A stretch of 64,000 nt of DNA from Paraburkholderia phytofirmans OLGA172 (GTDB lineage Bacteria; Pseudomonadota; Gammaproteobacteria; Burkholderiales; Burkholderiaceae): positions 1,860,001 to 1,924,000 of the forward strand of contig NZ_CP014578.1 in the NCBI RefSeq assembly GCF_001634365.1, written 5' to 3'. Within the stretch, counting starts at the first letter, position 1. The number at the start of each line of letters is the position of its first letter. This document shows positions 48,263 to 56,370 of this stretch, in pieces. The translations under genes were made by a program, and so were the position numbers. A model generated the notes under the pieces. The model did no database searches, was not told where the DNA came from, and saw only the letters and a program-made list of their open reading frames with translations.

Positions 48263-48272
48263 GGATTTTGCA

Positions 48273-49157
48273 ATGGCTCACTGTCTACCATCGTTCGAAT
48301 TTCCGATGCGTGCCGCTCGAACCGGCCGCCGCGCCGCGTGCTGCTCCGTGGCGCTGGTCGCCTTCTCCCTGCTCGGCGCGTGCGCGTCCAAAGACATCGT
48401 GGGTTATGGCGTCGGTGCCCAGGCGGAGCGTGCGGCGCTGACCCAGCAGGCCAATCGGGATCCCGCGCCGGACACCCCCGGCATGTACCTTGGACTGATC
48501 GACCAGATGCAATCGCAGGGGCTTTATTTTGCCTCGCTTGCGCATATCGACGCCTACGAAAAGCAGTACGGTGCGAGTCCTGACACGATTTTGCTGCGTG
48601 CCGACGCGTTGCGTATGACCGATCAGCCTGACGCCGCCGCGACCGCTTACGGACAACTGCTGAAGACGCCGCTCGCCGCGCGCGGATATCGCGGGCTCGG
48701 TCTGATCGCGGGCGCGGCCGGCGACTTTGCGCGTGCCGCGCAGGAACTGCAGCGGGCCGCACAACTCGCGCCGACCGATGCGGTGACCCTGTCGGATCTC
48801 GGCTACGCGCGACTGCGCGATGGCGACGTGAATGGTGCACGCGTGCCGCTCATGAAGGCGGCCGAACTCGATCAGAACAATCCGAAGATCGTCAGCAACA
48901 TGACGCTTTATCTGCTCGCCCATGGCGACCAGGCGCAGGCGCTGGCAGTGATGAATCAGCAGAAGTTCACGCCGGACGTGCGTGCGGCGATTCGCAACGA
49001 CGCGGCGCGGGTAGCCGCGGCGGGACGCTCGCAGGCCAGCGGGTCGCAGGCGCAACCGCAACCATCGTTCGGGCAGGCGGGCGCAGGCGCCGGCATGGTC
49101 GCGAGCGCGCAAGGTATCGAGCCGGCGCCGCGCGTGTTGCAGCGTTTCGCGCAGTAA
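48273..49157 (+). CDS. tadD: TPR lipoprotein TadD
   Basis: 294 residues from ATG 48273 with AAGGA before it; an ATG at 48306 would shorten the signal but has no site. The lipobox is LLGAC near residue 33. Tetratricopeptide repeats cover about 70-230 (YFASLAHIDAYEKQYGASPDTILLRADALR, AARGYRGLGLIAGAAGDFARAAQELQRAAQL, DAVTLSDLGYARLRDGDVNGARVPLMKAAELDQ). TadD is thought to act as a pilotin-like helper for the secretin. A Gln/Ser/Ala-rich tail follows. Confidence 0.92.
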   Translation: MAHCLPSFEFPMRAARTGRRAACCSVALVAFSLLGACASKDIVGYGVGAQAERAALTQQANRDPAPDTPGMYLGLIDQMQSQGLYFASLAHIDAYEKQYGASPDTILLRADALRMTDQPDAAATAYGQLLKTPLAARGYRGLGLIAGAAGDFARAAQELQRAAQLAPTDAVTLSDLGYARLRDGDVNGARVPLMKAAELDQNNPKIVSNMTLYLLAHGDQAQALAVMNQQKFTPDVRAAIRNDAARVAAAGRSQASGSQAQPQPSFGQAGAGAGMVASAQGIEPAPRVLQRFAQ

Positions 49158-49194
49158 GCGCGCAAAGACCGATCAGGCAATCAGGGGAATCGAG

Positions 49195-49572
49195 ATGAAT
49201 AGCAGAACAACGAAGCGGAGCTGGGCGGCATCGGTGCTGTGCTTCGGTGTGGCCATGGGGGTGGCCGAGTCAGCGCTTGCGCAATCGAGCGCAACCGCCC
49301 CGCCGGCGGATGCCACGCCGCCACTGGTCCGGACAAGTGAAGTGGGGCACTCGACCCGCGCGTGGCTCGACCTGCAAAGCAGCAACACAGAAGCCGCACC
49401 CGCTTTGCCGACGCTGGGCGCCGAAGCCGGGCTTGCCTACCGTCGCTACATGGAATCGTTCAAGAGCAAGATTCCCGATCTGTACGGTTCCGCGCTGAAT
49501 ACCGGTAGCGGCGGTGGCGGTGGCGCGATGGGCGCAACCGGCGGCACTGGCCCAGGCGGCGGTTCGAACTGA
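49195..49572 (+). CDS. DUF3613 periplasmic protein of the Tad locus
   Basis: 125 residues with AGGGGAATCGAG before ATG. Signal peptide (1-29, ending SALAQ). The DUF3613 core is TSEVGHSTRAWLDLQ, then LAYRRYMESFKSKIPDLYGS. A Gly-rich tail (GGGGGAMGATGGTGPGGGSN) follows. The family occurs between tadD and tadG in Burkholderia and Ralstonia type Tad loci; its job is unknown. tadG begins one base after its stop. Confidence 0.82.
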   Translation: MNSRTTKRSWAASVLCFGVAMGVAESALAQSSATAPPADATPPLVRTSEVGHSTRAWLDLQSSNTEAAPALPTLGAEAGLAYRRYMESFKSKIPDLYGSALNTGSGGGGGAMGATGGTGPGGGSN

Positions 49573-49573
49573 C

Positions 49574-51373
49574 ATGCGCAAACCCTCGACCTTTACCGTG
49601 GCCGCTCGCTGTCCGTGCTCGCTATGCGCGCGGCGCGGCGGCGCGTCGATGCATGGCGCGCGCCGCCAGCATGGCGTGGTCGCGGTTCTGGCGGTGATCT
49701 GGCTGAGCATCGCGATCGCGGCGCTCGGCGCGATCGATATCGGCAATGTGTTTTTCGTGCGCCGGCAGTTACAGCGTGCGGCGGATCTGGCTGCTGTGGC
49801 CGGCGTGCAACTGGTCAGCAGCGCGGGTGGTTGCTCCGCGGCGACCGCGGCGGCAACGCAAAGCGCGGCGACCAATGGTCTACCGGCCAGCGGCACCGTG
49901 ACGGTGTCGTGTGGCAGATGGGACACGGCGACCAGCACGACGCTGACGACTCCCCCGGCCGATGGAACGGGCTCACCGATCAACGCGGTGAAGGTAACCG
50001 TCGGCCAATCGGTCCCGTACTTTTTTCTTGGGCCGGCGCGTAACGTACAGGCATCGGCGACGGCGAAAGCGACGAATATCGGCGCATTCACGATCGGCAC
50101 TTCGCTGATTTCGGTGGGTAGTAACGGTTGCACGGCCTCCAGCAGTACCCTGAACAACGTGCTCGGCGGTTTGCTAGGCATGAACCTGCAACTGGACGCG
50201 GTGTCGTACTGCGGCTTGGCGACCGCGCGGATCAAGATGCGTGATCTCGTGGTAGCGGCGAATGCGGGCACGGTCGACGGACTACTCGCCCTTCCGGTCA
50301 CGGTGAGCAGCCTTGCCAATCTGATGGTGTCGGCGCTGCAGCAGACGTCGGTTGTCAATGCCAATCTGAGCTCCACCATCGGCGCGCTGCAGACAGTGGG
50401 GAGCGCCAACGTGCCAGGCGGGTTCAACATCGGTGACAGTTCTTCGGCATCAGGCCTGTTATCGCTCGGTCTGGCCAATACGCAGGCTGCGCTCGATGCA
50501 ACGATCAGTCCACTGGATGCGTTGATTGTGTCTGCCGAAATCGCCAGGAAAGGACAGCCGCCTATCAACATTGCGGCCGGCCTGAATCTGCCTGGACTCA
50601 GCACCACCTTGAATTTGCAGATCATCCAGCCGCCGGTGCTGGCGATCGGTGAAGCAGGCACGCCAGCCGGCGACTCGACGGCATGGGTCACCACAGCACG
50701 CTCCGCGCAGGTGCGGGCTTACCTGAAACTGAATCTGGGCACGGCTTCGTTGCCGATCGGCTTCCTCGGGGCGCTGCTTCCGATCAATGTCTCTCTGCCG
50801 ATTTATCTCGAGGTGGCGCCGGGGCAAGCCGGACTAAGCTCGACACAGTGCGCTTCGACATCTCAGGCGAGTCAATCGGTGGTTGGCGTACAGACGGGGC
50901 TCGCGAATCTCTGTGTCGGCGACTGGCCGAACGATTTGTCCGCCACGCAGGCATTTAGCTGTACAAATCCCGCCACACTTGTGAACGTTTCGCAGGTGAC
51001 CGTTACGGGCGTGGCGTCAGTTTCCGCAGTGAATCCGCAGACCGGCTCGCTTACTTTCGACGGTGTCGTCGACAACGAATATCAGTCGACCAATTCGAAC
51101 AATGTAGGCGGTGTGATTTCCAATGCGCTATCGGGCCTCGGCGCTCAACTGGCAAAGCCGAACGCATTGACCGTTCAGCTCAGCGGCTTGAGCCTGCCGC
51201 CAGGCTCGATCGCGTCGCCTATCGTTACACTTCTCGGTAACGTGTTAGCGCCCGCGCTCGCCGGTCTCGACACGCTCCTCGTTCCTGTGCTGCAACTTCT
51301 CGGCGCGCAGATTGGCGTCAGCACAATTCACGACCTGTCGCTGACATGCGGCGTCTCGCAACTGGTCAACTAG
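49574..51373 (+). CDS. tadG: TadG-like pilus protein
   Basis: 599 residues. A short basic N terminus rich in Cys and Arg (to about 40) leads to the TadG-type membrane helix GVVAVLAVIWLSIAIAALGAIDIGNVFFVRRQLQRAADLAAVAGVQ. The long exported part is Thr/Ser/Gly/Leu-rich with several Cys, without the vWA domain seen in some TadG proteins, so it may be a TadG variant that ends in a beta-rich domain. It is probably a pseudopilin-like surface or periplasmic factor of the Tad machine. Starts one base after the DUF3613 stop. Confidence 0.82.
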   Translation: MRKPSTFTVAARCPCSLCARRGGASMHGARRQHGVVAVLAVIWLSIAIAALGAIDIGNVFFVRRQLQRAADLAAVAGVQLVSSAGGCSAATAAATQSAATNGLPASGTVTVSCGRWDTATSTTLTTPPADGTGSPINAVKVTVGQSVPYFFLGPARNVQASATAKATNIGAFTIGTSLISVGSNGCTASSSTLNNVLGGLLGMNLQLDAVSYCGLATARIKMRDLVVAANAGTVDGLLALPVTVSSLANLMVSALQQTSVVNANLSSTIGALQTVGSANVPGGFNIGDSSSASGLLSLGLANTQAALDATISPLDALIVSAEIARKGQPPINIAAGLNLPGLSTTLNLQIIQPPVLAIGEAGTPAGDSTAWVTTARSAQVRAYLKLNLGTASLPIGFLGALLPINVSLPIYLEVAPGQAGLSSTQCASTSQASQSVVGVQTGLANLCVGDWPNDLSATQAFSCTNPATLVNVSQVTVTGVASVSAVNPQTGSLTFDGVVDNEYQSTNSNNVGGVISNALSGLGAQLAKPNALTVQLSGLSLPPGSIASPIVTLLGNVLAPALAGLDTLLVPVLQLLGAQIGVSTIHDLSLTCGVSQLVN

Positions 51374-51388
51374 CGTAACCACGACAAG

Positions 51389-52780
51389 ATGAGAACCAAC
51401 CCCAAAATCGAGGAACTCGATATCTACGTCTGGGAAGGCAAGGCCGACATCGTCGACCGGGTCGCGCGCTGCATGGCGAGCTTCGACGTCGAAGTGATCC
51501 GCGCGGACGATATCGCGATCTCGCCTGAACGGACGGCGCTGCGGCCGTCGCTCGCGATCATCAGCGTCTCGGTGATCGACAGCGGCGCGCTGCTCATGCG
51601 CGACTGGCAGGCCGCGCACGGCATTCCCGTCGTGTGGGTCGGCGCCGCGCCGCGCGATCACGACCCGGCGACTTACCCGGCCGACTATTCGCACATTCTG
51701 CCGCTCGACTTCACCTGCGCCGAATTGCGCGGCATGGTCATGAAGCTGGTGCTGCAACTGCGCGCGCACAGCGCCAAGACGCACGCGTCGGATGCGATGA
51801 TCGCCAACTCGGAGTGCATGCAGGCGCTGCTCCACGAAGTCGACACGTTTGCCGACTGCGACACGAGCGTGCTGGTGCACGGCGAAACCGGCGTCGGCAA
51901 GGAGCGCATCGCGCAACTGCTGCACGAAAAACATACCCGCTACGGCAAGGGGCCGTTCGTCGCGGTGAACTGCGGCGCGATTCCGGACGGCCTGTTCGAG
52001 TCGCTGTTCTTCGGCCACTCGAAAGGCTCGTTTACCGGCGCGGTGGTCGCGCACAAGGGCTACTTCGAACAGGCCGACGGCGGCACGCTGTTTCTCGACG
52101 AAATCGGCGACTTGCCGCTCTACCAGCAGGTCAAGCTGCTGCGCGTGCTCGAGGACAGCGCGGTTACGCGAATCGGTTCGGCCACGCCGGTGAAGCTCGA
52201 TTTCCGGCTGGTGGCGGCGACCAACAAACATCTGCCGCAACTGGTCAAGGACGGCACCTTCCGCGCCGATCTTTACTATCGGCTTGCGGTGATCGAATTG
52301 AAGATTCCGTCCCTCGAAGAGCGGGGTGCGGTCGACAAGATTGCGATCTTCAAGGCGTTTATCGCGCAGATCGTCGGCAGCGATCGTCTCGCCGGCTTAC
52401 CGGACCTGCCATACTGGCTCGCCGACGCGGTGGCCGACACCTACTTCCCGGGCAATGTGCGCGAACTGCGCAACCTGGCCGAGCGGATCGGCGTGACGGT
52501 CCGTCAGATCGGCGCATGGGACGCGGCGCGCCTGCAGCGGTTGCTCGCGCTTGCGCGGACCAGCCAGCCGGTGCCGGCCGAGAGCGCCGCCGAGGTGCTG
52601 GTGGATCGCAGCAAATGGGACATGGCCGAGCGCAGCCGCGTGCTGGCCGCGCTCGACGCAAACAGTTGGCGTCGTCAGGACACGGCCCTTTATCTGGGCA
52701 TCAGCCGCAAGGTTTTGTGGGAGAAGATGCGCAAGTACCAAATTTTTGATGAAGAGCCCGAAACACGCGAAAGTGAGTAA
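51389..52780 (+). CDS. Sigma-54-type AAA+ transcriptional activator
   Basis: 463 residues. The N-terminal domain (1-125) looks like a receiver fold that lacks the usual acidic pocket. The AAA+ domain has Walker A GETGVGKE (Lys 171), the sigma-54 contact loop GSFTGA at residues 213-218 and Walker [12 protein letters not shown], plus [17 protein letters not shown] Fis-type helix-turn-helix closes it ([36 protein letters not shown]). Being last in the Tad locus it likely controls pilus genes, but I saw no clear -24/-12 site before flp. It begins 15 bases after tadG. Confidence 0.9.
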   Translation: MRTNPKIEELDIYVWEGKADIVDRVARCMASFDVEVIRADDIAISPERTALRPSLAIISVSVIDSGALLMRDWQAAHGIPVVWVGAAPRDHDPATYPADYSHILPLDFTCAELRGMVMKLVLQLRAHSAKTHASDAMIANSECMQALLHEVDTFADCDTSVLVHGETGVGKERIAQLLHEKHTRYGKGPFVAVNCGAIPDGLFESLFFGHSKGSFTGAVVAHKGYFEQADGGTLFLDEIGDLPLYQQVKLLRVLEDSAVTRIGSATPVKLDFRLVAATNKHLPQLVKDGTFRADLYYRLAVIELKIPSLEERGAVDKIAIFKAFIAQIVGSDRLAGLPDLPYWLADAVADTYFPGNVRELRNLAERIGVTVRQIGAWDAARLQRLLALARTSQPVPAESAAEVLVDRSKWDMAERSRVLAALDANSWRRQDTALYLGISRKVLWEKMRKYQIFDEEPETRESE

Positions 52781-52827
52781 TAATGAGACGGTTGTACTAA
52801 AACAAAAACTGTTCGAGCAGGATTTAC

Positions 52828-53544
52828 ATGGACCGAAAGTCGAAACTACGGCAGATTGCCTTGGCCGCAATCATCGCGATGGGGGTCGTGCAGGGCGTGA
52901 ATGCGCAGGCTCTGCCGGATAGCGGATCGAGCGCTGGCGTCGTTTCCCAGCCGGGCACGACGGCGGCGCTGCCGGCCAATTCAGTGGCTGGACAGGCGCA
53001 GACGAGCGCATTGACGCCGGACGAAGCAAAGCAGTCCGCTGCGGGCAATGTGGCGGAATTGCAGCAGATGATCCGCGGCTCGGATCTGAGCGAATTGCGC
53101 ACGACGTACAACGGCAGCTACGGCGCGAGCTTGCTGTTTTACGGCAAGGAGATGACGTACTACGTGGCGTTGTTCCAGCAGAAGAACTTCTGGCGCGTCA
53201 TCAAGACGCAGGACGCCACGCGTGCGGACATGATCTACAAGGATTTTGTGCGCCAGACGCTACAACTGTCGGACGTCGAGATTAGCCGCACGCAACTGGA
53301 AGCGCAGAAGGCGTTCACGGAACGGATGATCGCGTTGTCGCAGGATCGTGCAAACCGCTTGCAGGCTGACCTCGACGTCGCACATCAGCAGCAGACGATT
53401 GTCGCGAATCAGCAGCAGCAGACCCGTGCCGAAGCAATGGCGCTTGCGCAGCAGAAGGCTGCCGCACAAGACCAACTGCGCGCTGCGCAACGCCAGGTTC
53501 GCGAACTGCAGCGTCAACTGGAAACCGGCCTGCCGTCGCACTGA
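52828..53544 (+). CDS. DUF2968 periplasmic coiled-coil protein
   Basis: 238 residues. Signal peptide (1-27, VQGVNAQ). A conserved globular part (NVAELQQMIRGSDLSELRTTYNGSYGASLLFYGKEMTYYVALFQQKNFWRVIKTQD) is followed by a long helix from about 140 to the end that is Gln/Ala-rich and coiled-coil-like (LDVAHQQQTIVANQQQQTRAEAMALAQQKAAAQDQL). The family is common in Burkholderia, function unknown. It begins 47 bases after the activator gene; a dyad at 53572-53601 follows. Confidence 0.88.
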   Translation: MDRKSKLRQIALAAIIAMGVVQGVNAQALPDSGSSAGVVSQPGTTAALPANSVAGQAQTSALTPDEAKQSAAGNVAELQQMIRGSDLSELRTTYNGSYGASLLFYGKEMTYYVALFQQKNFWRVIKTQDATRADMIYKDFVRQTLQLSDVEISRTQLEAQKAFTERMIALSQDRANRLQADLDVAHQQQTIVANQQQQTRAEAMALAQQKAAAQDQLRAAQRQVRELQRQLETGLPSH

Positions 53545-53946
53545 CCCGAAGACCCGAAGACCCGAAAACCGGGGAGGGCGGCGCGAACGCGCCGCCCTCC
53601 CATCGGACATACAAGCCGTTTAGTAGCGCAAGTCACCTATCCCCGCGGCACGAAGCCCGTTGCCGAAGCCTGTTTGCCGCCGAGCGGCACCCCTCGGCGC
53701 CCCGTTGGTTTCCTTCGCAAACCCATCCGCGACGCACGCAGTGCGCAGTGGGAGCTGACGACTCCTTTGTCACTGACGCAGCAGATGCGAGGACACGGAT
53801 TCCAGATGCGCCACTAAGGTCAAGAAAAGGCCAGCGCCGCAGGCATCCGCACGAACAAGCGCCGAGCAGCCAACCAGGTCAAGAAAACGCCAGCGCCGCA
53901 GGCACGCAGACGAACAAGCGCCGCGCAACGCAAAAAAACCACACCT
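53545..53946. repeat. Repeat-bearing intergenic stretch
   Basis: No convincing gene. It begins with three copies of GACCCGAA (53543-53566), then a 13-bp perfect hairpin GGGAGGGCGGCGC / GCGCCGCCCTCCC with loop GAAC at 53572-53601, which has no T tract but may end DUF2968 transcription. A 59-bp tandem duplication covers 53818-53935 (copies start at 53818 and 53877, differing at a few bases). Confidence 0.6.
53818..53935. repeat. 59-bp tandem duplication
   Basis: Two copies, 53818-53876 and 53877-53935, each beginning GGTCAAGAAAA and holding GCCAGCGCCGCAGGCA and ACGAACAAGCGCCG. They lie between convergent genes and do not belong to a supported frame. Confidence 0.75.
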
Positions 53947-54171
53947 CTAATGCCGCTTCTTCCCCGCCGAAGGCGCCTCATCCGCTGGCGCGTGATGCGG
54001 CTCAGCCACATCGACGGCGATCGGATCACTGGCGGGAAAACTCTCATCGAGTGCCTCATCGAGCCGGCTCTCGGCGGACTTGGCGGACTTGGCGGACTCG
54101 GCGGACTCGGCGGACTTGACGGGCTGGGCTGCTTCCTTGGGGTGAGGTGCCTGATGCTTCTGCTTGGTCAT
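53947..54171 (-). CDS. Small charged protein with SAES/SAKS repeats, 74 aa
   Basis: ATG at 54171 has ACGGAG nine bases before it. The protein is soluble and highly charged: MTKQKHQAPHPKEAAQPVK, then five SAES/SAKS-like 3-residue units from 9-bp repeats (54073-54117), then RLDEALDESFPASDPIAVD, a motif that recurs in small hypothetical proteins of proteobacteria (DESFPASDPI). The function is unknown. The unstructured look and repeat suggest a flexible or stress-type protein, but this is inference. Confidence 0.7.
   Translation of the reverse strand: MTKQKHQAPHPKEAAQPVKSAESAESAKSAKSAESRLDEALDESFPASDPIAVDVAEPHHAPADEAPSAGKKRH
54073..54117. repeat. Five 9-bp tandem units inside a small gene
   Basis: GGCGGACTT or GGCGGACTC repeated five times, in frame in the leftward gene at 53947-54171, giving 3-residue units. 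Confidence 0.85.
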
Positions 54172-54564
54172 GACGTGCTCCGTTAGAAGAAAGCCGACAA
54201 TTCAGCATAGCGCAAAGCGGGCTTGCGCGAGCATCGACCGAACGATATGGGCACTCGCGCCGTAAGCGTTTCTTTCAGGTCCGAAACCCCAAAAATCAGA
54301 TCGGGAAACAACGGGAAAAAGCAAAACTTAAAACCATCCCGCATCAAGTCGTTTTCCGAGTGTCGCCTGACAACAAAAGCATCCGCCGGCCACATCGACC
54401 GGCAGACCACACGGCAGACCACACGGCAGACCGCATGGCAGACCGCAAGGCAGACCACACGGCAGACCGCACGTCATACCGTGAACGGGCAACACCCAGC
54501 TCGGAAGGGGAGCACAACCAAAGCAGCGAACAACACGGCAGCGAACAACAAGGCAGCGAACGAC
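54172..54564. repeat. Tandem-repeat region before the 75-aa gene
   Basis: Holds the six 12-bp units at 54401-54472 and three 15-bp units at 54523-54567. The rightward frame is open from 54223, so a longer N terminus with RQTT repeats is possible, but I consider it less likely than a start at 54565. Confidence 0.5.
54401..54472. repeat. Six 12-bp tandem units
   Basis: GGCAGACC followed by ACAC, GCAT, GCAA or GCAC, six units in exact 12-bp register. They read RQTT/RQTA in the rightward frame that continues into the 75-aa gene. A multiple of three, so copy change would not shift the frame. Confidence 0.85.
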
Positions 54565-54567
54565 ATG
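54523..54567. repeat. Three 15-bp tandem units ending at a start codon
   Basis: GCAGCGAACAACACG, GCAGCGAACAACAAG and GCAGCGAACGACATG; the last unit ends with the ATG proposed for the 75-aa protein. Confidence 0.8.
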
Positions 54568-54792
54568 GACCGAACAAACCCTGCACGCGTGCAGCGCTTC
54601 AACGCATCACATGTGGTGGAAGCCGAACTGGAACATCTGGATTGGGCGACGCGGCAACCGGCGCTGCGCATGCTGGACGCCGTGTACTGGCGGCGCCGCT
54701 TGCTGGCGGTCAAATGCGGATTCGAACTGACGAACTTGCAGGTGATGCGGCTGGAGAAGATTTTGCAGCGGCTCGGCTATTCGTCGGAGTAG
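54565..54792 (+). CDS. Small hypothetical protein, 75 aa
   Basis: Start ATG 54565 (alternative upstream start at 54223 would give 189 residues with RQTT repeats). The C-terminal part is well-formed and helical: NASHVVEAELEHLDWATRQPALRMLDAVYWRRRLLAVKCGFELTNLQVMRLEKILQRLGYS, no signal peptide. It is convergent with the hfq2-like gene, 20 bases away. I do not recognise the family. The ribosome site is weak, so the exact start is uncertain. Confidence 0.6.
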   Translation: MDRTNPARVQRFNASHVVEAELEHLDWATRQPALRMLDAVYWRRRLLAVKCGFELTNLQVMRLEKILQRLGYSSE

Positions 54793-54812
54793 CCGGCCGC
54801 GGCGGAGGCGGT

Positions 54813-55316
54813 TTATTCGTTGCCGCCGCTGCTGGTGCCACCATTGCCACCATTGCCGCCGGTGTTGCCACCATGATTGCCGCCGTCGCCGCCGCCCGTG
54901 CCGAACAGACGCCGGCGGCGTGTGACGACAACCGGCCCGTCGGACGTGCTGCTGCTACGATCGGACGCAGGGCGATCCGAGGCCGGCGTGCCGTACGACT
55001 CGCGCGGTTCGCGCGGCTCGCGATGGTCGCGCGGCTCACGCGAGCCGTGCGGGCCACGCGTGGTATGTTCACCGTGCGAAGGCCGTCCGGCTCGCGGCGC
55101 CGGACGCGTGCCGGTGTCGAGCTGGATCGTCGAGATCGCGCGCTTGTAGATGCCTTGCAGGCCGACAGGCGTGCGCAGCATCACCAGATACTGATCGAAC
55201 GACTCGATGCACCCCGTCAGGCGAATGCCGTTGACAAGGTAGATCTCGACGCGCTTTCGTTCTTTGCGCGCAGCGTTCATGAAATCGTTTTGCGGATGCG
55301 ATTCTGCGGAAGCCAT
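54813..55316 (-). CDS. hfq2: Hfq2-like RNA chaperone with long C-terminal tail
   Basis: 167 residues from ATG 55316 (TTG at 55322 also possible). Residues 10-72 form the Sm/Hfq core: [36 protein letters not shown] and [12 protein letters not shown]. Key positions are kept (Gln of the proximal site, the IYLVNGI strand, K of YKxAIS) but the usual His in YKHAIS is Arg. The tail of about 95 residues is Arg/Ser/Gly/Pro-rich with [21 protein letters not shown] and a Gly/Asn-rich end. Burkholderia cenocepacia has a second, 188-residue Hfq2 with such a tail, so this is probably its counterpart, with the main 79-residue Hfq elsewhere. Binds small RNAs or mRNA. Confidence 0.85.
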   Translation of the reverse strand: MASAESHPQNDFMNAARKERKRVEIYLVNGIRLTGCIESFDQYLVMLRTPVGLQGIYKRAISTIQLDTGTRPAPRAGRPSHGEHTTRGPHGSREPRDHREPREPRESYGTPASDRPASDRSSSTSDGPVVVTRRRRLFGTGGGDGGNHGGNTGGNGGNGGTSSGGNE

Positions 55317-55668
55317 GGACAATTCAGGTTAGTAATACGGTTGTTCGCCGCGATTCTACCCTGTGTGGGGGTGGAACGCGTCGGCGGCCGACTGCGTCCA
55401 CTATAACGGCTTGCGCGCACATAAGCATCTGATAACTTTTAGCTGTAACGTTGAGTTACGAATCTGCGGACGAAAAGCGCCTTCTTCGGCCACGTTCGAG
55501 CGCGCCCGATGGGGATGGCGGAAAAAGCGGGGGGCCTGCCGCTGCCGCGCGTGGAATAAATCACAGCCCGCTCACGTTAATTCAGACATGGCGGCGCTGC
55601 ATTTCGCACGCGGCCGATCGGATTCCCGGCTCGCAGGCACCGGCTGGGCGCTCATCAGGAGACTCACC
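55317..55668. other. Divergent intergenic region, hfq2 / small secreted protein
   Basis: About 350 bases. Must hold the promoters of the leftward hfq2 gene and the rightward sigma-factor group. A few AT-rich patches near 55430-55460 were seen, but no -35/-10 pair with correct spacing was settled. Confidence 0.4.
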
Positions 55669-55812
55669 ATGAAAGTATCCCGGATTCTTTCCGCCGCATT
55701 CGTGCTGCTGGCGCTCGCGCTAGGTTCGCTCGCAACGAGCGCCTGCACCTCCGCGACTGACAACAGCGCCTCGGGCACCAGCGGCAACACCGGCAGTGGC
55801 GGCGGCTACTGA
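55669..55812 (+). CDS. Tiny secreted or lipoprotein-like protein, 47 aa
   Basis: ATG 55669 follows AGGAG. Signal-like MKVSRILSAAFVLLALALGSLATSACTSA; the site before the Cys (ATSAC) is only a weak lipobox. The rest is Ser/Gly/Asn/Thr-rich and ends GGGY. It ends three bases before the ECF sigma gene, so the two are probably cotranscribed and coupled. Function unknown. Confidence 0.7.
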   Translation: MKVSRILSAAFVLLALALGSLATSACTSATDNSASGTSGNTGSGGGY

Positions 55813-55815
55813 GCG

Positions 55816-56370
55816 TTGCCACGCCGGGTGAGTTTCGAAGCAGAAGTGATTTCGTGGCTCCCGCAGCTGCGCCGCTATGCGCGCGCACTGACGGGGGACC
55901 GCGCCTGGGCCGACGACCTCGTGCAGGATACGGCGGAGCGTGCGCTCGCGCGCTGGGCGGCGTTCCGCCCGAACAGCAACCTGCGAGCGTGGCTCCTGAC
56001 GATCCTGCGGCATCTCTACATCGATCAGTTGCGCGGCCGCCGCGAGATTGCCGTCGACGACGAAAGCGCGCCGTGGCGCAATCTCGAAGCGCCACATGGC
56101 GAAGTCGACGGTCTCGTGTTGCGCGATCTGCAGCGCGCGCTGTATTGCCTGCCGGTCGAGCAACGGGAGGTGCTGCTGCTCGTATGCGTGGAGGAACTGT
56201 CTTATCAGGAAGCGTCGAAGGCGCTCGGCGTGCCGATCGGCACGGTGATGTCGCGGCTATCCCGTGCGCGGGAACACATGCGCGTGCTGATGACGGAGGG
56301 GCCGCTCGAAGGGGGCGCTGTGGGGTTGGCGCGTAAAGTCCCGCCGTTGAAAGTAGTGAGAAATCCGTGA
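55816..56370 (+). CDS. ECF-type RNA polymerase sigma factor
   Basis: 184 residues if TTG 55816 is used; GTG 55828 (SFEAEVISWLPQLRRYARALTGDRAWADDLVQ) is the other choice. Region 2: DLVQDTAERALARWAAFRPNSNLRAWLLTILRHLYIDQLR; region 4: LPVEQREVLLLVCVEELSYQEASKALGVPIGTVMSRLSRAREHMRVLM. An extracytoplasmic-function sigma factor that would switch on a regulon when its anti-sigma, coded next, lets go. The stop overlaps the anti-sigma start by one base. Confidence 0.9.
   Translation: MPRRVSFEAEVISWLPQLRRYARALTGDRAWADDLVQDTAERALARWAAFRPNSNLRAWLLTILRHLYIDQLRGRREIAVDDESAPWRNLEAPHGEVDGLVLRDLQRALYCLPVEQREVLLLVCVEELSYQEASKALGVPIGTVMSRLSRAREHMRVLMTEGPLEGGAVGLARKVPPLKVVRNP

Noticed and set aside
53748..54119. 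Arg/Thr-rich rightward frame
   Set aside because: Covers the 59-bp duplication and the antisense of the 74-aa gene; no ribosome site and low-complexity translation.
53818..54567. Possible CRISPR array
   Set aside because: Repeats are short, adjacent and without spacers of regular length; no cas genes.
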